From the NCBI GenBank assembly GCA_028564705.1, contig JAPXFQ010002761.1:126501-190500 (forward strand): a stretch of DNA of 64,000 nucleotides, in the 5' to 3' direction. This DNA comes from Apricaphanius iberus (lineage: Eukaryota > Chordata > Actinopteri > Cyprinodontiformes > Aphaniidae). Below the pieces are notes generated by a model. The model was not told the origin of the DNA. It saw nothing but the letters and a program-made list of their open reading frames with translations, and ran no database searches. The position numbers and the translations under genes are program-made. This document shows, piece after piece, positions 1 through 12,760 of this stretch (positions within the stretch are counted from its first letter, which is position 1; every line of letters starts with the position of its first letter).

Positions 1-179
1 AAAACCCAAGAAGGCCAACATCCGGGACAACCGGGACGGGACGTACACGGTGTCCTACGTACCGGACATAACTGGACGCTATACCATCACCATCAAGTAT
101 GGAGGGGACGAGATCCCATACTCGCCCTACAGGATCCACGCTGTGCCCACTGGGGACGCTAGCAAGTGCTTAGTCACAG
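1..179 (+). CDS. flnc: flnc exon: end of Ig repeat 14 and start of repeat 15
   Basis: Frame 2 reads from [10 protein letters not shown] through [27 protein letters not shown] to GDASKCLVT, the last strands of filamin repeat 14 and first strand of 15. The exon is cut by the window edge. It ends CACAG|GTCAGG after one base of a codon (phase 1). Confidence 0.93.
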
Positions 180-984
180 GTCAGGCTCCACCCACCAGTC
201 CTTGGATGACCAATCATATTCTCCCTAACTGATTGTGTTCTTTCTTTGCAGTTTCCATTGGAGGACACGGATTGGGTGAGTGTCCTCAGATTTTCCAAAT
301 GGAGCAAAGATCTTCCCTTTACAACACATGGTCCCAGAATGATGAATTTATTGGTGCCGCTTCCTATTTGTTTTTTCTGCTTTAACAAAAACCAAATGAG
401 GAGCTAAAGCCTGCAGCACATGAGAGCAATCTGCTGAGCTAACAGTCATTCGAGGCCATTTGCTCAGCAGAGAACTCGCTATTTGTTGGTGAGTTTTCTG
501 CCTCACCGCGGCGCTGAGGTGAATATCAAACAGGTTCGATATTTTTTGACTCGGGAGGTGAGAACCTCACCGTGTGCGCTTTCTGTGAGCTGTCTGCTGA
601 GCTCAAACATTCACGCAACCAATCAAAATGCGGTCTCCGATCACATGATCCCAAGATGGCCGCCCCCCTCCCTTACCTCAGAAAAAGGAATGACATAGAG
701 ACGGTGTTTCTTAATGTCAAGGCGCCTTGCTTCCAAGGACACCGTCCTTCCTTAGTGAAGGAAAACATCACGTGACCACGGCTGCCGGCTTACGTACTCT
801 GTTTGCGTCCCGTCCATCATAGTGGCATAACATCGTAGTAACGTTACTTCAGCCATGGAACTGCAAATGTATAACAAGCTTTTTACTTTTTTTAATTGTG
901 TATATGTCGGTTAAATCAAATGTGTCAGCAAACTAGTACCTTGTAGCCACTGAAGCTGCATCTACTAAGCAACTAACCAACCAT

Positions 985-1016
<32 letters not shown>

Positions 1017-4000
1017 AAATAAATAAATAAAACAAACATTTAAATTGGAAATTTACCCCCAAAGTAGCTGCTGCCGGCTGCTACTGCGCGGCATTCTGGG
1101 AAATATTTGACAGAGAGAGAGAAGGCATCAACGCAGGTCTGATGTATCATTGGTCAGTTAGCCAAACGGCTAACAAACGGAGGACATGAACATTGACACA
1201 CGCCTTGGTGGTCCATGATGACGTATCTCCTAGGCAACGGGGGCGGAGCTAAGCATCAAGGCAACACTCCTGGGCATTGAGAAACACCCTTCATCTTCTT
1301 AAATGTAATCCTTTCCGTGGGCTGCCATCTTAGAATCAGAGACCACATTTTGATTTGTTGAGCTCAGCAGCTCACAGAGAGCGCACACAAAATATCAAAC
1401 CTGTTTGATTTTCACGTAGTGAGGCAGAAAAGTCACCAGAAATTAGGCGCACGCAGCAAGCAGTCTGCTGAGCAAACGACCTCGAATGACTGTTAGCTCA
1501 GCAGACTGCTTGCTCTCATGTGTGGTTGGCTTTAGACTCAAAAGAAATGAGGACACTGGAAAGATGTAGATGTTGAGCTCTTGGATTCTTCTGCTTTCCT
1601 CTGATTCCCCCATTTTTACAGCTGTTTAGTATGAAATGCATTACATTTTTCTTTTAGACCGGCTTCAGGTGGTTATGTTATTTACAGAAATGGTTAGAAT
1701 AGATGGATTAGAGGAGGAAATACTGGCTTCTCACACCAGACCTTCTCCATACTGGAGGTCTGCTGCTGCATTTAAGTACCTGGAGATAGTTGGAAACAGC
1801 TGTGAAATCCCCCCCCACCCCCCACCCACTTTGGCTGGGAACCATGTCGACAGCTATCTTTTCTCTGTTTTGTCGTCGCGCTGTCACTAGAAGCTGAAGA
1901 AGTTCATAACAGGGAGGAGACGTTGAACTGTCAGAAACCATTAACAGCAGCTGCTTGGTTAGTGCTGCACCACCTACTGGTGGATCTTAGGTATTACACA
2001 GCTTTTGGTTAGAAACCTGCAGAGACTCTATTTTTTCTGCAGTCCACAGCCAGCATTTAGTCAATGTTCTATATTCTATCCTACAACGACATCTAGAATG
2101 TTCTTATGAACAGTAAAAAGTCAGATGAATCAACACAAATGCTTTCAGCACTCTTAGTTTTTGCCCTCTATTATCATCAGTTTCTCTGCTTCATCTACCC
2201 CCCTCCCCAGCATGCCGCCATTATATTTCTGATGCACACATAAAAAATGAGGTAAATATTATTTGCTTTTCTTCACGCCTGTGGAAACCCTTAACTTCTT
2301 TGAACAAATGAAATCAGTTAAATGTGTCATGTACATGGCTGTTTGGTTCTAGCAGCTCGGGAGGAACAAGTAAAATAAATAACTCCGCCTGGGAGAAAGT
2401 GATACAGGCAGTAGATGTGGTCGGGACAGTGGAGGCGTTCCTGTCGGAAATAAAGGAAAAAGCGGTTCCATATCAAGCTAAATTCAACAAAATGTCCCAC
2501 AGCTCACAGCTGGACTAGATTTCCTACTGAGGCGGAACAGATCATCACCTTTGACCTCCGTGAAGCACCTTGACCCCCCCCGATCAATCCGCAGGATGTA
2601 ATTATATTTAGTGGTAAATTTCGCACAAATCTGCACAAAAAGGGAAGCAAGAATGGAACACATTATTTAAAACTTGTTACAGCATTGTCTGATAAAGTTC
2701 TACTGTAATAAAATTTTCTTTCAGATTTTGGAACATTGACTAAAGTAAAGTCAAAGGTTATCAAAAAATGGTCAGATAGGACTGGGTTATGTGGGAGGAC
2801 TATTAGTTCATCACACTCAATGCCGTATGTCAGTACAATGTCTAAAGTGTGCCGACCAGAGTGTGTGGGTCCCTTCACTTTCTGAGTAAAGCCAATTGAG
2901 TCTAAGATAATATTAAATGCTGCAGTTAAACTATCACTTTCAGTGTCCATGTGAATATTAAAATCCCCTATTATAATTACCTGATCAGTGTTTAAAACTA
3001 AATCAGATAAAAAATCTGAGATCTGCTCCAAGAATTGAGAGTAAGGGCCTGGTGGACGATACAAAACCACAAACAAAAGTGGTTTTAATGTTTTGCAGCC
3101 TGGATGAGGAAAACTAAGGATTAGATGTTCTAAAGAGATGTAGTTAATAACTAGTCTACGGCTAAATTATTAAATCTGAATGAAAGATGGTTGCAACTCC
3201 TCCTCCTCCTCGCCCAGAACTTCTAGGAATGTGAAAATGTTGATTATTGGTAGGAGTTGACTCATTTATAAATAATCCTCCTGCTGCAGCCAGGTTTCTG
3301 ATAGGCAAAATAGATCAATTTTATTATCAGATATCAAGTCATTAACTAATAAAGTCTTTGAGGAGAGGGATCTTATGTTTAGTAAACCACATCTAATTAC
3401 TCTATTTCCTTGTTTGGTCTGAGTCGTATTTATTTTAATGAGATTTTCATAGTTTGCTTTTGTCAGGTTAACTTTTAGTCTATTTGTTTTTGGCCGTGGG
3501 TAAAACACTGTCTCAATGCGGTATTTAGTGGGTAACAGTACAGAAGCTGCAGAGAGGTGGGTTAAACTACGACTCTGTTTCCTGGTCTGGATCCTGGTTT
3601 GTCAGTGTTTTGAAGGACTAATAAATCTATCCAGATTCCTAGAAAGAAGAGCTGCTCCATCCAAAGTGGGATGGATGCCGTCTCTCCGGATCAGACCAGG
3701 TTGTCCCCAAAAAGTTTTCCTATTATCAATGTAGCCCACGTTGTTTGCTGTACACCACTCAGTCAATCATCGATGAAATGACAGCATCCGGCTAAACATG
3801 TCGTCACTGGTCCGATCAGGCAGGGGACCAGCAAACGTACACACCGCAGCAACACTAATTTTAGTGACCTCCGATTGGCGTAACCGGGTGTGATTACCGC
3901 CAGCGTGAATAACAATCTGACTGTATTTACGCTTATCCTTAGCCAGCAGTTTCAGGTGGGATTTTATGTCGCCTGTTCTGGCCCCTGGAAAACATTTGAC

Positions 4001-7000
4001 TATGGTTGATGGTGTCTCTAATGCCACGTTTGGATTATGGACCTGCTAATTACCAGAGTCTGTTCCTCAGTGCGTCACTGAGTGGGAGAAATCTGTTAGA
4101 AACATGGACAGGTTGGTGGTTCCCTTTGGGCTGGGCACTGTGCTTTCTACGTACCGTCACCCAGTTGGTCTGAGATCCCAGCTGCGTGGGTTCTGTTGGA
4201 CCACTAGGTGATTCTATCCTTGTTGGTTCCACGCTGGCTAATGGGCCTGGACTATTTACTGGATTCTCAATAGCGTGGAGCCGGGCCTCTAACTCTGAAA
4301 CCTTTGCCTCCAAAGCTACAAAAAGGCTACATTTATTAACTTACCATTAACTAAACTTAACTAAAATCTGACACAGAGAACAGGAGAGAGGAGCTGCAGA
4401 GGGAGAGGAAGTGTACAACCTAATAGAAAGAAGAGAAGTAGAAGAACCAGGTGTGAACAACGTGTGATCTGCCAATTATTCCTACTTTAGACAATAAACC
4501 CTGATAAGTTGGAATAATAATAATAATAAATCTGTGTTTGGATTACTAAGAAAACCTCTGAAGTGTATCATAAAACAACTTCTTTGCTCGTTATCAAATA
4601 AGATGTTTTTGCACAACGAATTCAGATTTGTTTGAAGACTTTAACTACGAGGAGCAAAGGAATAGATTAGTTGTATAAAAACTAACTTGATCTGGGAAAA
4701 TTGATCAGCTCCAATGATCCCTAGATCAGGATTTCACTTGGTTGACACAAATATCTGAGCTTGGAAAACAGAACACAGTTCCCACAGTTCCCAGGCAAAG
4801 AACTGGTGTAAAGCCACAACATGCTGCTGTCGTCATCAGGTTCCGGTCTTGGCCCAACCATCCAGATTGGAGAGGAGACAGTCATCACTGTGGATGCAAA
4901 GGCTGCTGGGAAAGGTAAAGTCACCTGTAAGGTGTCATCGCCGGATGGGGCGGAGCTGGACGTGGACGTTGTGGAAAACCCAGACGGAACGTTTGATATT
5001 TACTACACGGCTCCAGAACCCGGCCAATACATCATCACTATCCGCTTCGGTGGGGAACATATTCCCAACAGCCCCTTCCATGTGGTGGTGAGTAGATGCT
5101 GCAGACTCTGGAATGGATTTGGTTCAATTCAGTCCTGGTTTGGGTTTGGGTCGATTTTAGCCTCAGTTTGGGTTATGTCTAGTCCTAGTTTGGGTTGGGT
5201 TTAGTCTTGGTGATGGTATGTGTCATGTTTAATCCTGTTTTGGGTTGGGTTGGGTTTAACCTGAGAACTTGGTTGTGCATTCATTGAAATGTCAGTCGTC
5301 TCTTTTTCCTGAAAGTATAATGTTTCCTCCTTTGATTTAAATAAATGTATTTATAATTTGCTATATGCCTGTTTATTAATACCTATTGTCTAGTTATGTA
5401 GCTGAAACGCTGAAAGTCTCCATACTGAATGAATCAGTGGAACTGTTCAGATAGAGTGAAGGTGTCATCTAGGTGTCTGATCGTTCCTCACAGCTAGCTG
5501 TCATGTTTGCTCTAACTGCTGCATCTTGTTCTTGTCAGGCGAGTGAAACGGTCCCAATAATCGAGGAACCATGTGACAAAGTTCAGTTGCAGCAGCCCTA
5601 CACGCCCTACGTGGGCTTCTCCCCTAACTGGGTATCAACTCTCAGTCCTCACTGCTGTTAATCTGCTGCTGCAAATAGACTCTGTGTCACTGACACCACA
5701 TAGTCAATAACAACCCACATTCCCTGATCGATCATCTGCTGACTGCTGCATGTTCAGGATGCATGAAAAGCTGCTGTGTGGCTGAAATAACGAAAGCTTC
5801 ACTTCATTTTAAACTCATTTTCATGGCTTTACAGTCCGGTCCTGCTGGGTCAGGACCAGTATCAAGCTGCTTCATGCCACATTCAACAGCTCAGTGGCTC
5901 TTTGAGCATCTCATCTTCCTCCCTTATGTTTGTGGTCCACTTCCCAGAGCTCCCAGTATGTTGTCATTGATACTCCTCCCCTTTGATCTGGCTTAGGCAA
6001 CAGATGATCCAATCAGCCCTGCAGATGGGATGGAGCCGGTGCTGCGTCCCTTCAGTCTCGTCATTCCCTTCACCGTGCAGAAAGGAGAGATCTCAGGTAT
6101 GATCCTAATTCCTCATCAGGAGGACCTTCAGTCTGGTGAGGGACAGAAGTCCTGCACCAACACAGTAACAATGCAAACCACATATGTCCACCCCTACACA
6201 GACAATGGTATCCTTCTGGGATTCATTTCATAAAACATCTCTATTGCTGTAGTAAGTTACAGCCCAGGTTGGGTTCTGTTGATCTTCAGGTGAAGTCCGA
6301 ATGCCGTCAGGTCGAACTGCTCGTCCTTACATCACTGACAACAAAGACGGGACGGTGACCGTGAAATACTCCCCCACTGAACGAGGACTGCACGAGATGG
6401 ACATCAAATATGATGGAAGCCACATCCCAGGTAACTGATGGTCGGATGGATTCCATCCCTGTTCACACAACGTAATAAGAGTTCAGGGAATCTAACGCTG
6501 TTCTGACTCCTAGAACCTGAGTGGCTCATGGTGTTTTTGGTCTGAGGGTTTGTACCCACACCCTCACATGTTGATGAAGATGTTTTCCTTTCACACTATG
6601 CTGGGGACACAGACCTTTTCTGGCAGTTAGTCAACCATTGCATTGAATTGTCTGGTCGACAACAGTTTATTTCCTTCAGCTTGTAAACTCACATCCACTC
6701 AAAGAGCGATAGAGGTCTGATTGAGCTGGAAAGCTTTTTACTAGAAGTGCAGCTCATAGAAGCATCTAGAAACACATGGGGAAACCCTACAACGATCTGT
6801 TTAGTTGTTCTCTACACTTCCTGGTGTTCACGGAGATCCCTTGTGTTGATGGATAATGGGACTGCTTGTCTCTGTACCTAAGCAAAAGGAGAAGTATGAA
6901 CTAGCTTTAAAGGGAAGAATGTGTTGTTTCTCTGTGACATTGAACTATTTATTCATGGTCTTCAGCCTGTCAGATCCGTTTGAAGGTTAAACGGTACACT

Positions 7001-10000
7001 AGGGACACCCAGACATTCCTCTTCCCCTCAACAATCTCCAGTTCATTCTGAGGGATCCTTGGGAAGTCCCAGGTTCTGGGTCTGTCTCTGGGTCTCCTCC
7101 TGGTTGGATGTGCCTGCATAGGGATGCACCCAGGTGAAACGCCACAGCTGCAGCTCTACTTCAGGCTTCCCATGGCTGACAGAGCTCCTCATCCCATCTA
7201 TAAGGCTGAGCTTAACGTTCCAAATCGCAATAATCTGGGATGCAGGGCACCCAGCCTCAAGCTCTCCTAATCGGTGCTGCATGCCGATGGACTCCTGTTG
7301 CTGCTGGAGGCTGAGCCCAGTAAAGATCAGAGACCATAAAGGAGACCATTGGGATCTGTTGTGATGAAGATAGCTGAGCTGAACACTTATTATGTCTAAC
7401 ACTTGATATTGTGGAGTTACTGTAGATTCAGCTTTGGTAGATTCAGTTTTATTTAAAACCAGCTTCTGCTTATTAATCGACTTCCATCTTGTGTGTTTTA
7501 GGAAGTCCACTCCAGTTCTACGTGGACGCCATCAACAGTGGTCATGTGACTGCGTACGGCCCTGGTCTGAGCCACGGCACGGTTAACAGACCAGCCACCT
7601 TCACTATCATCACCAAAGATGCTGGAGAAGGTATCAGAAACCCTCTGGAACATGTAAATCAACCAGAAAGCAGACTGGTGGAAGTTACAGCCCCTACTTA
7701 TAATGAACAGGAAACAAGATGTGCTCTTTCCTCTGTCTGCCTGTAGGAGGCTTGTCTCTGGCTGTTGAAGGTCCATCCAAAGCAGAGATCAGCTGCACAG
7801 ACAACAAAGATGGGACATGCACGGTGTCCTACCTACCCACCGCACCTGGAGACTACAGCATCATCGTCAAATTTGATGACAAAAACATCTCCGGCAGCCC
7901 GTTTATGGCAAAGATCACTGGTATGGAAACGCCACAGAGACATCTTTGTGTCTGTTAAGAACCTTGGACTTCCTAGTTAGTTGCTGGTAGTTCAAACCCT
8001 AACGATTCAGGTCTCCTGATGGTAAACATCCTGGTCAGTTCCTGTTTCTGAGGTGCAGTGAAAGTACCAGGAAGTGAAGCTGCAGCTGAGTCTGAACCAG
8101 TCTACCTACTATAAGAATGAACACCTGAACTAACTGGGCTGGTGAACTTGTTCCCTCTGTCATGTTTTTCGTCCTCAGGAGATGAGTCCATGAGGACGTC
8201 ACAGCTCAACGTTGGCAGTGCGTCGGATGTGTCCTTAAAGATCACAGAGACGGACCTGAGCGGCCTGATGGCAACCATCAGAGCCCCGTCGGGTCATGAA
8301 GAGCCCTGTCTCCTGAAGAGGCTCCCTAACAGACACATCGGTACGTTCTGAACACCTGGTCTTACCCGGGTTTGGTACCGAGCCTGCATTTGTTTAGCAA
8401 ACAAAGTTCTTCAAATTTCTTGACTTTACTGCTGACTCCAAGTCAAACTTTTATGTAGATCTGATTTCAGACAAGACTGTACAGAAGCCACGATATAACG
8501 TCTGCTGATCTGTCGTTGTAGGAATCTCCTTCACTCCAAAGGAAGTGGGCGAACATGTTGTAAGTGTGAAGAAAAGTGGCAAACATGTGACTAACAGTCC
8601 TTTTAAGATCATGGTGGGTCAGTCTGAGATCGGAGATGCCAGCAGGGTGAAGGTAAATGGTCAGGGGCTGGTGGAGGGACACACCTTTGAGGTTGCAGAG
8701 TTCATTGTAGACACCAGGAATGCAGGTGAGAATCCCAACAACGTCTTCACAATCTGGGTTCAGATTTTTTGTTTCTATGGGTTTTTTTTCTGTTTGGAAG
8801 GTTATGGAGGTCTGGGTCTGTCCATCGAGGGTCCCAGTAAAGTGGACATTAATTGTGAGGATGTGGACGATGGGACGTGTAAGGTTACCTACTGCCCTAC
8901 AGAACCTGGAAACTACATCATCAACATCAAGTTTGCTGACCAACATGTTCCAGGTATAAACCGTGTTTCCGTAGAAGTAGGTCTCAACATGTGGAATAAG
9001 GGTAAGTTCTGAAAAATAAAGTTCTGCTAGTTTTGATACACTCTGGTCTAGAAATGTGCATTAGGATCAAGGCTTTAGAATTCACTTTATCAAGAAAAGC
9101 TACTTCACTCTTGAAATAACTTTGCATATGAGTTCATATATTAAGTCAATATGGTAAAGAGATGGTCTGGTTGGGACAGTATAAATCCTTGGTCTGCACC
9201 AATCAGAAGGCAGTATTCATACTTCAGTGATTCTCAATAACGGATCAGTAGAATTCAATAGAAGTGAGGCTCTTAAGGGCCTGCCTGTCATTTAAGCACC
9301 TTAGGAAAACAATTTGATGTATTTTTAGAAGTTTGATCACCAGATAAACCATGCCGATTTTCTGCCACAGGACGGCAGCAGCTCTCAACACCATTTATTA
9401 TAAAGTTAAGAGGACTGAACTTCGTGTGAGACTGACCACTCAAAGTGCTCATGTGATTGAACCTAAAACCCTCTGATTGTGAGACAACTACCTCCTGATG
9501 CACAATCAACCCTTAAATATGTGCAAATGAATGCAAACGTGCTTCAAATACCACAGAAATACACAAAAAACAGCATGACTTCACCTCATTCTATTTAATC
9601 TGTTCTGTCTTAATGAAGATTTTTTCACCTCAGGATGCAAAATGCTTGAAAATTGGTCTACACCTGATTGGGAAACATGTAACAGTGAAATGGTTAATAT
9701 TTCAACAGATATATTACTTATGATCACCTAACATTTTGATGACTATTTAATTTTTTCTTTATAACTAAGTCCCAATCTATCTTTTTGAGGTTCAGCTACA
9801 TTTTTTTAGGTAATAATATGAAACTGAATGAAATGTGTCAGATTGAAGCAGTCTACATAGCAACCTACAGGCAGAGACAGAAAACACAGATTCCATAAAA
9901 CATAAGGTCGTGGTCGTCATTCTTTGTTTCTGAGGCTGTTGGTGTTTGTGCTGATGCTTCCAAACAGGAAGTCCATTCACAGTTAAGATATTTGGTGAAG

Positions 10001-12726
10001 GCCGGATGAAGGAGAGCATCACCAGGAAGCGCCAGGCCCCCTCCATTGCCACTGTGGGCAGCACCTGTGACCTCAACCTGAAGATACCAGGTACTCTCCC
10101 TTTGCTGCTCTTCCTTCCTGCTTCCTGCCTCCTGCTTCCTCGTCTTTATCTCATTCTTTTCAATCCTTTCCTCATCTTTCCTACTTGCCTGCTTCTTCTC
10201 CTGGCTGTAGGAAACTGGTTTCAGATGGTTTCAGCTCAGGAACGTCTGACCCGAACGTTCACCCGCAGTAGCCACACCTACACTCGGACTGAGCGCACAG
10301 AGATCAGCAAAACCCGAGCCGGAGAGACCAAACGAGAAGTCCGGGTGGAGGAGAGCACGCAGGTCGGAGGGGATCCCTTCAGAGATGTGTTTGGAGGTTT
10401 TCTAGGACGGGAGAGTCTGAGCGGGCTCGGTGGGATGCCGGCGGGAAGCCGACCACCGCTGCAGGACGGTGTGTGTTTATGGAGCTTCTACCTACTTCTT
10501 CTGCTGCTTTTCGCTCAGACCTTCTGCCTTTAACAACCTTCTGCTGTCAGGAATCTGCTCTCACATTCTCCTCCAACACCTCAGCTTTAACTGAAACCTG
10601 GCTGACCCATCTAAGGACAATGTTGTAACACACAGTTTGAACAGACGGGGGCAGTGTTTTGTGAAGTAGAAACATGCTAAACTTTGTGTAAAGCTGTTGA
10701 TCATTTCGTACCATTAATGACAGAAAAATCTAATTCAACCTAAACATTGTTAGTTGAAGAATAGTTATGTTTTATCACTATTATCACTACCAGCTTCAGT
10801 AACTGCATTAGAAACGTTTAGATGTATTTTCATGTTGTCACATCTTTATGAAAAAAAATCAGAGTGGTGCAAAAATATGTTTAAAGTGGACATATCATGC
10901 TTCTACATTCTTCTTTTTACGTCTAAATTATTCATTTATGGTCTATGGTGGAACTGTGATTCATAGGTCTGAATTCCTCGTTATTGTTGCTCTACAGGCT
11001 CTTCTTCTGCTCCTGGTCTGAGGAGTTTAGATAATAAGTCGTTTTGGTGAGATCTCTTCATATCCAGGTGGGGAGTTAGAGACATATGCGATTCTAAGAA
11101 ACTTTAGCAGTTCCAGTATAAGTACTGTGACCTAATAGTTCAAAGAACCTAATGGTTAATAGAGAAAAGTGAACATCATAAAAAATATAACTGAAACTGT
11201 ATAAAAAAGTAACTCCATAGACCTGGGCTGACTAATTTATGTTTTTTTGCATTCCTACAGACTCTAAATGCACAACTAGGGCTGGGAATCAATTCAGATG
11301 TCAAGAAATTTCAATTTCGCTTCTCAAGAGTCAGAATCAGTTCTCATGATCCGATCCGGTTCAATCTGATCCAGTTCCAAATATATTTTTGGCTCGGTGT
11401 TAGTTTGTTTGTTTGTATTTAGCTTTATGTTAATTATTTCCCTATAATTGAACACTGGGTGAGTAACAGTTTACCAAGAAAAAAACTTTTCAAACTTTCA
11501 GAACCTTAAAACGGCAGTCTGGGTTTTTAATCCCTTTTTTAGCTATAAAAAGGGGCAGACTATGTTAAAAATGTGAATATATTTCATTCAATTCTTAAAC
11601 TTTTCATATGAATCAATTCAAAGATTATTTTTTCCAACACAGCACTATGCACAACACTTAACTTAAGCGCTATAACTGTGGAACTTTGATGATATGCCCA
11701 CTTTAACATGTAAAGTAAGAAGCAAAGAGAATTGACCCCCCCCCCCACCACCCCTTTACAGGTGAGGCTGGGAACCAGGAGATGACAGCTCAGGTGACGA
11801 GTCCTGCAGGGAAGACGGAGGACGCAGAGATCATCAAAGGAGAGGACAGCACCTACAGCGTCCGCTTTGTCCCTCAGGAAATGGGACCTCACATTGTCAA
11901 TGTTAAATACCGGGGCCAGCATGTCCCTGGGAGCCCCTTCCAGTTCACTGTGGGGCCCCTGGGGGAGGGAGGGGCCCACAAGGTCCGAGCAGGAGGAACC
12001 GGACTGGATCGTGGAGTGGCAGGGCTTCCCGGTAGGCTTCACTGTCATGTTTATTGTTCATAAATCTTTTGTCTTTCAACTAATTCTTAATTTAAAAATG
12101 TGTGTAAAATGTGGATATTTATTCATTTTCCATATAAAAACCCAAACCTTTTGTATTATAAATGGTTCCAGCTCTCATCAGCTGAAAGCAAAACGTCTCT
12201 GGAGCTTCTATGATTGGTTAAATTCACTTCTCAGACTTCTGTTGTTACACAGCAAAAAAAAGAACTATATAATACAGGATGAACTTCCAGAACCCGCAGA
12301 TTAGTTTCCTGGAACAGAAACATTCATTTCATGACTTACAGACTCCTCTGTGATTCTCATGCGATCATTTTCGGGGAATGACCGCTTTCTTTCCTCAAAT
12401 TAACAAGCTGCATTCATTGAACTTGTAGGGAGCTCTCCAGGTTAAATACCGCGCCTTACAGGTTATTAATAATTCGAACTCATGCAGATTAAACGTCAAG
12501 GAAAGGCAAGTTTGTTTTTACCGTTCCATTCATACTCAGGAACACAATGGAATCAAAATAAGAAAATCACAAATGAAAAAGCATAGAAACATATGAATAA
12601 CCACATAAAGATAAACAAACAGTAAAATTATACTGCCATGTTCTGAATGTAATAAGAATGGTTGTGTAAATAATGTTTTAGGTAGATTCTTCGTGGGAAG
12701 TCCCACTGTTACAGAAAGGAAGCCTT

Positions 12727-12760
<34 letters not shown>

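Noticed and set aside
3516..3734. Plus-strand open frame across 3516-3734
   Set aside because: It is antisense to the LINE ORF1 esterase block ([19 protein letters not shown] on the minus strand), which is the real signal.
7043..7510. 155-residue minus-strand open frame in a flnc intron
   Set aside because: It overlaps the following flnc exon on the other strand and a LINE fragment, and has no coherent domain of its own.
8467..8946. 159-residue minus-strand open frame opposite flnc exons
   Set aside because: It is antisense to well-supported flnc repeat 18-19 exons with conserved filamin sequence; no independent evidence.
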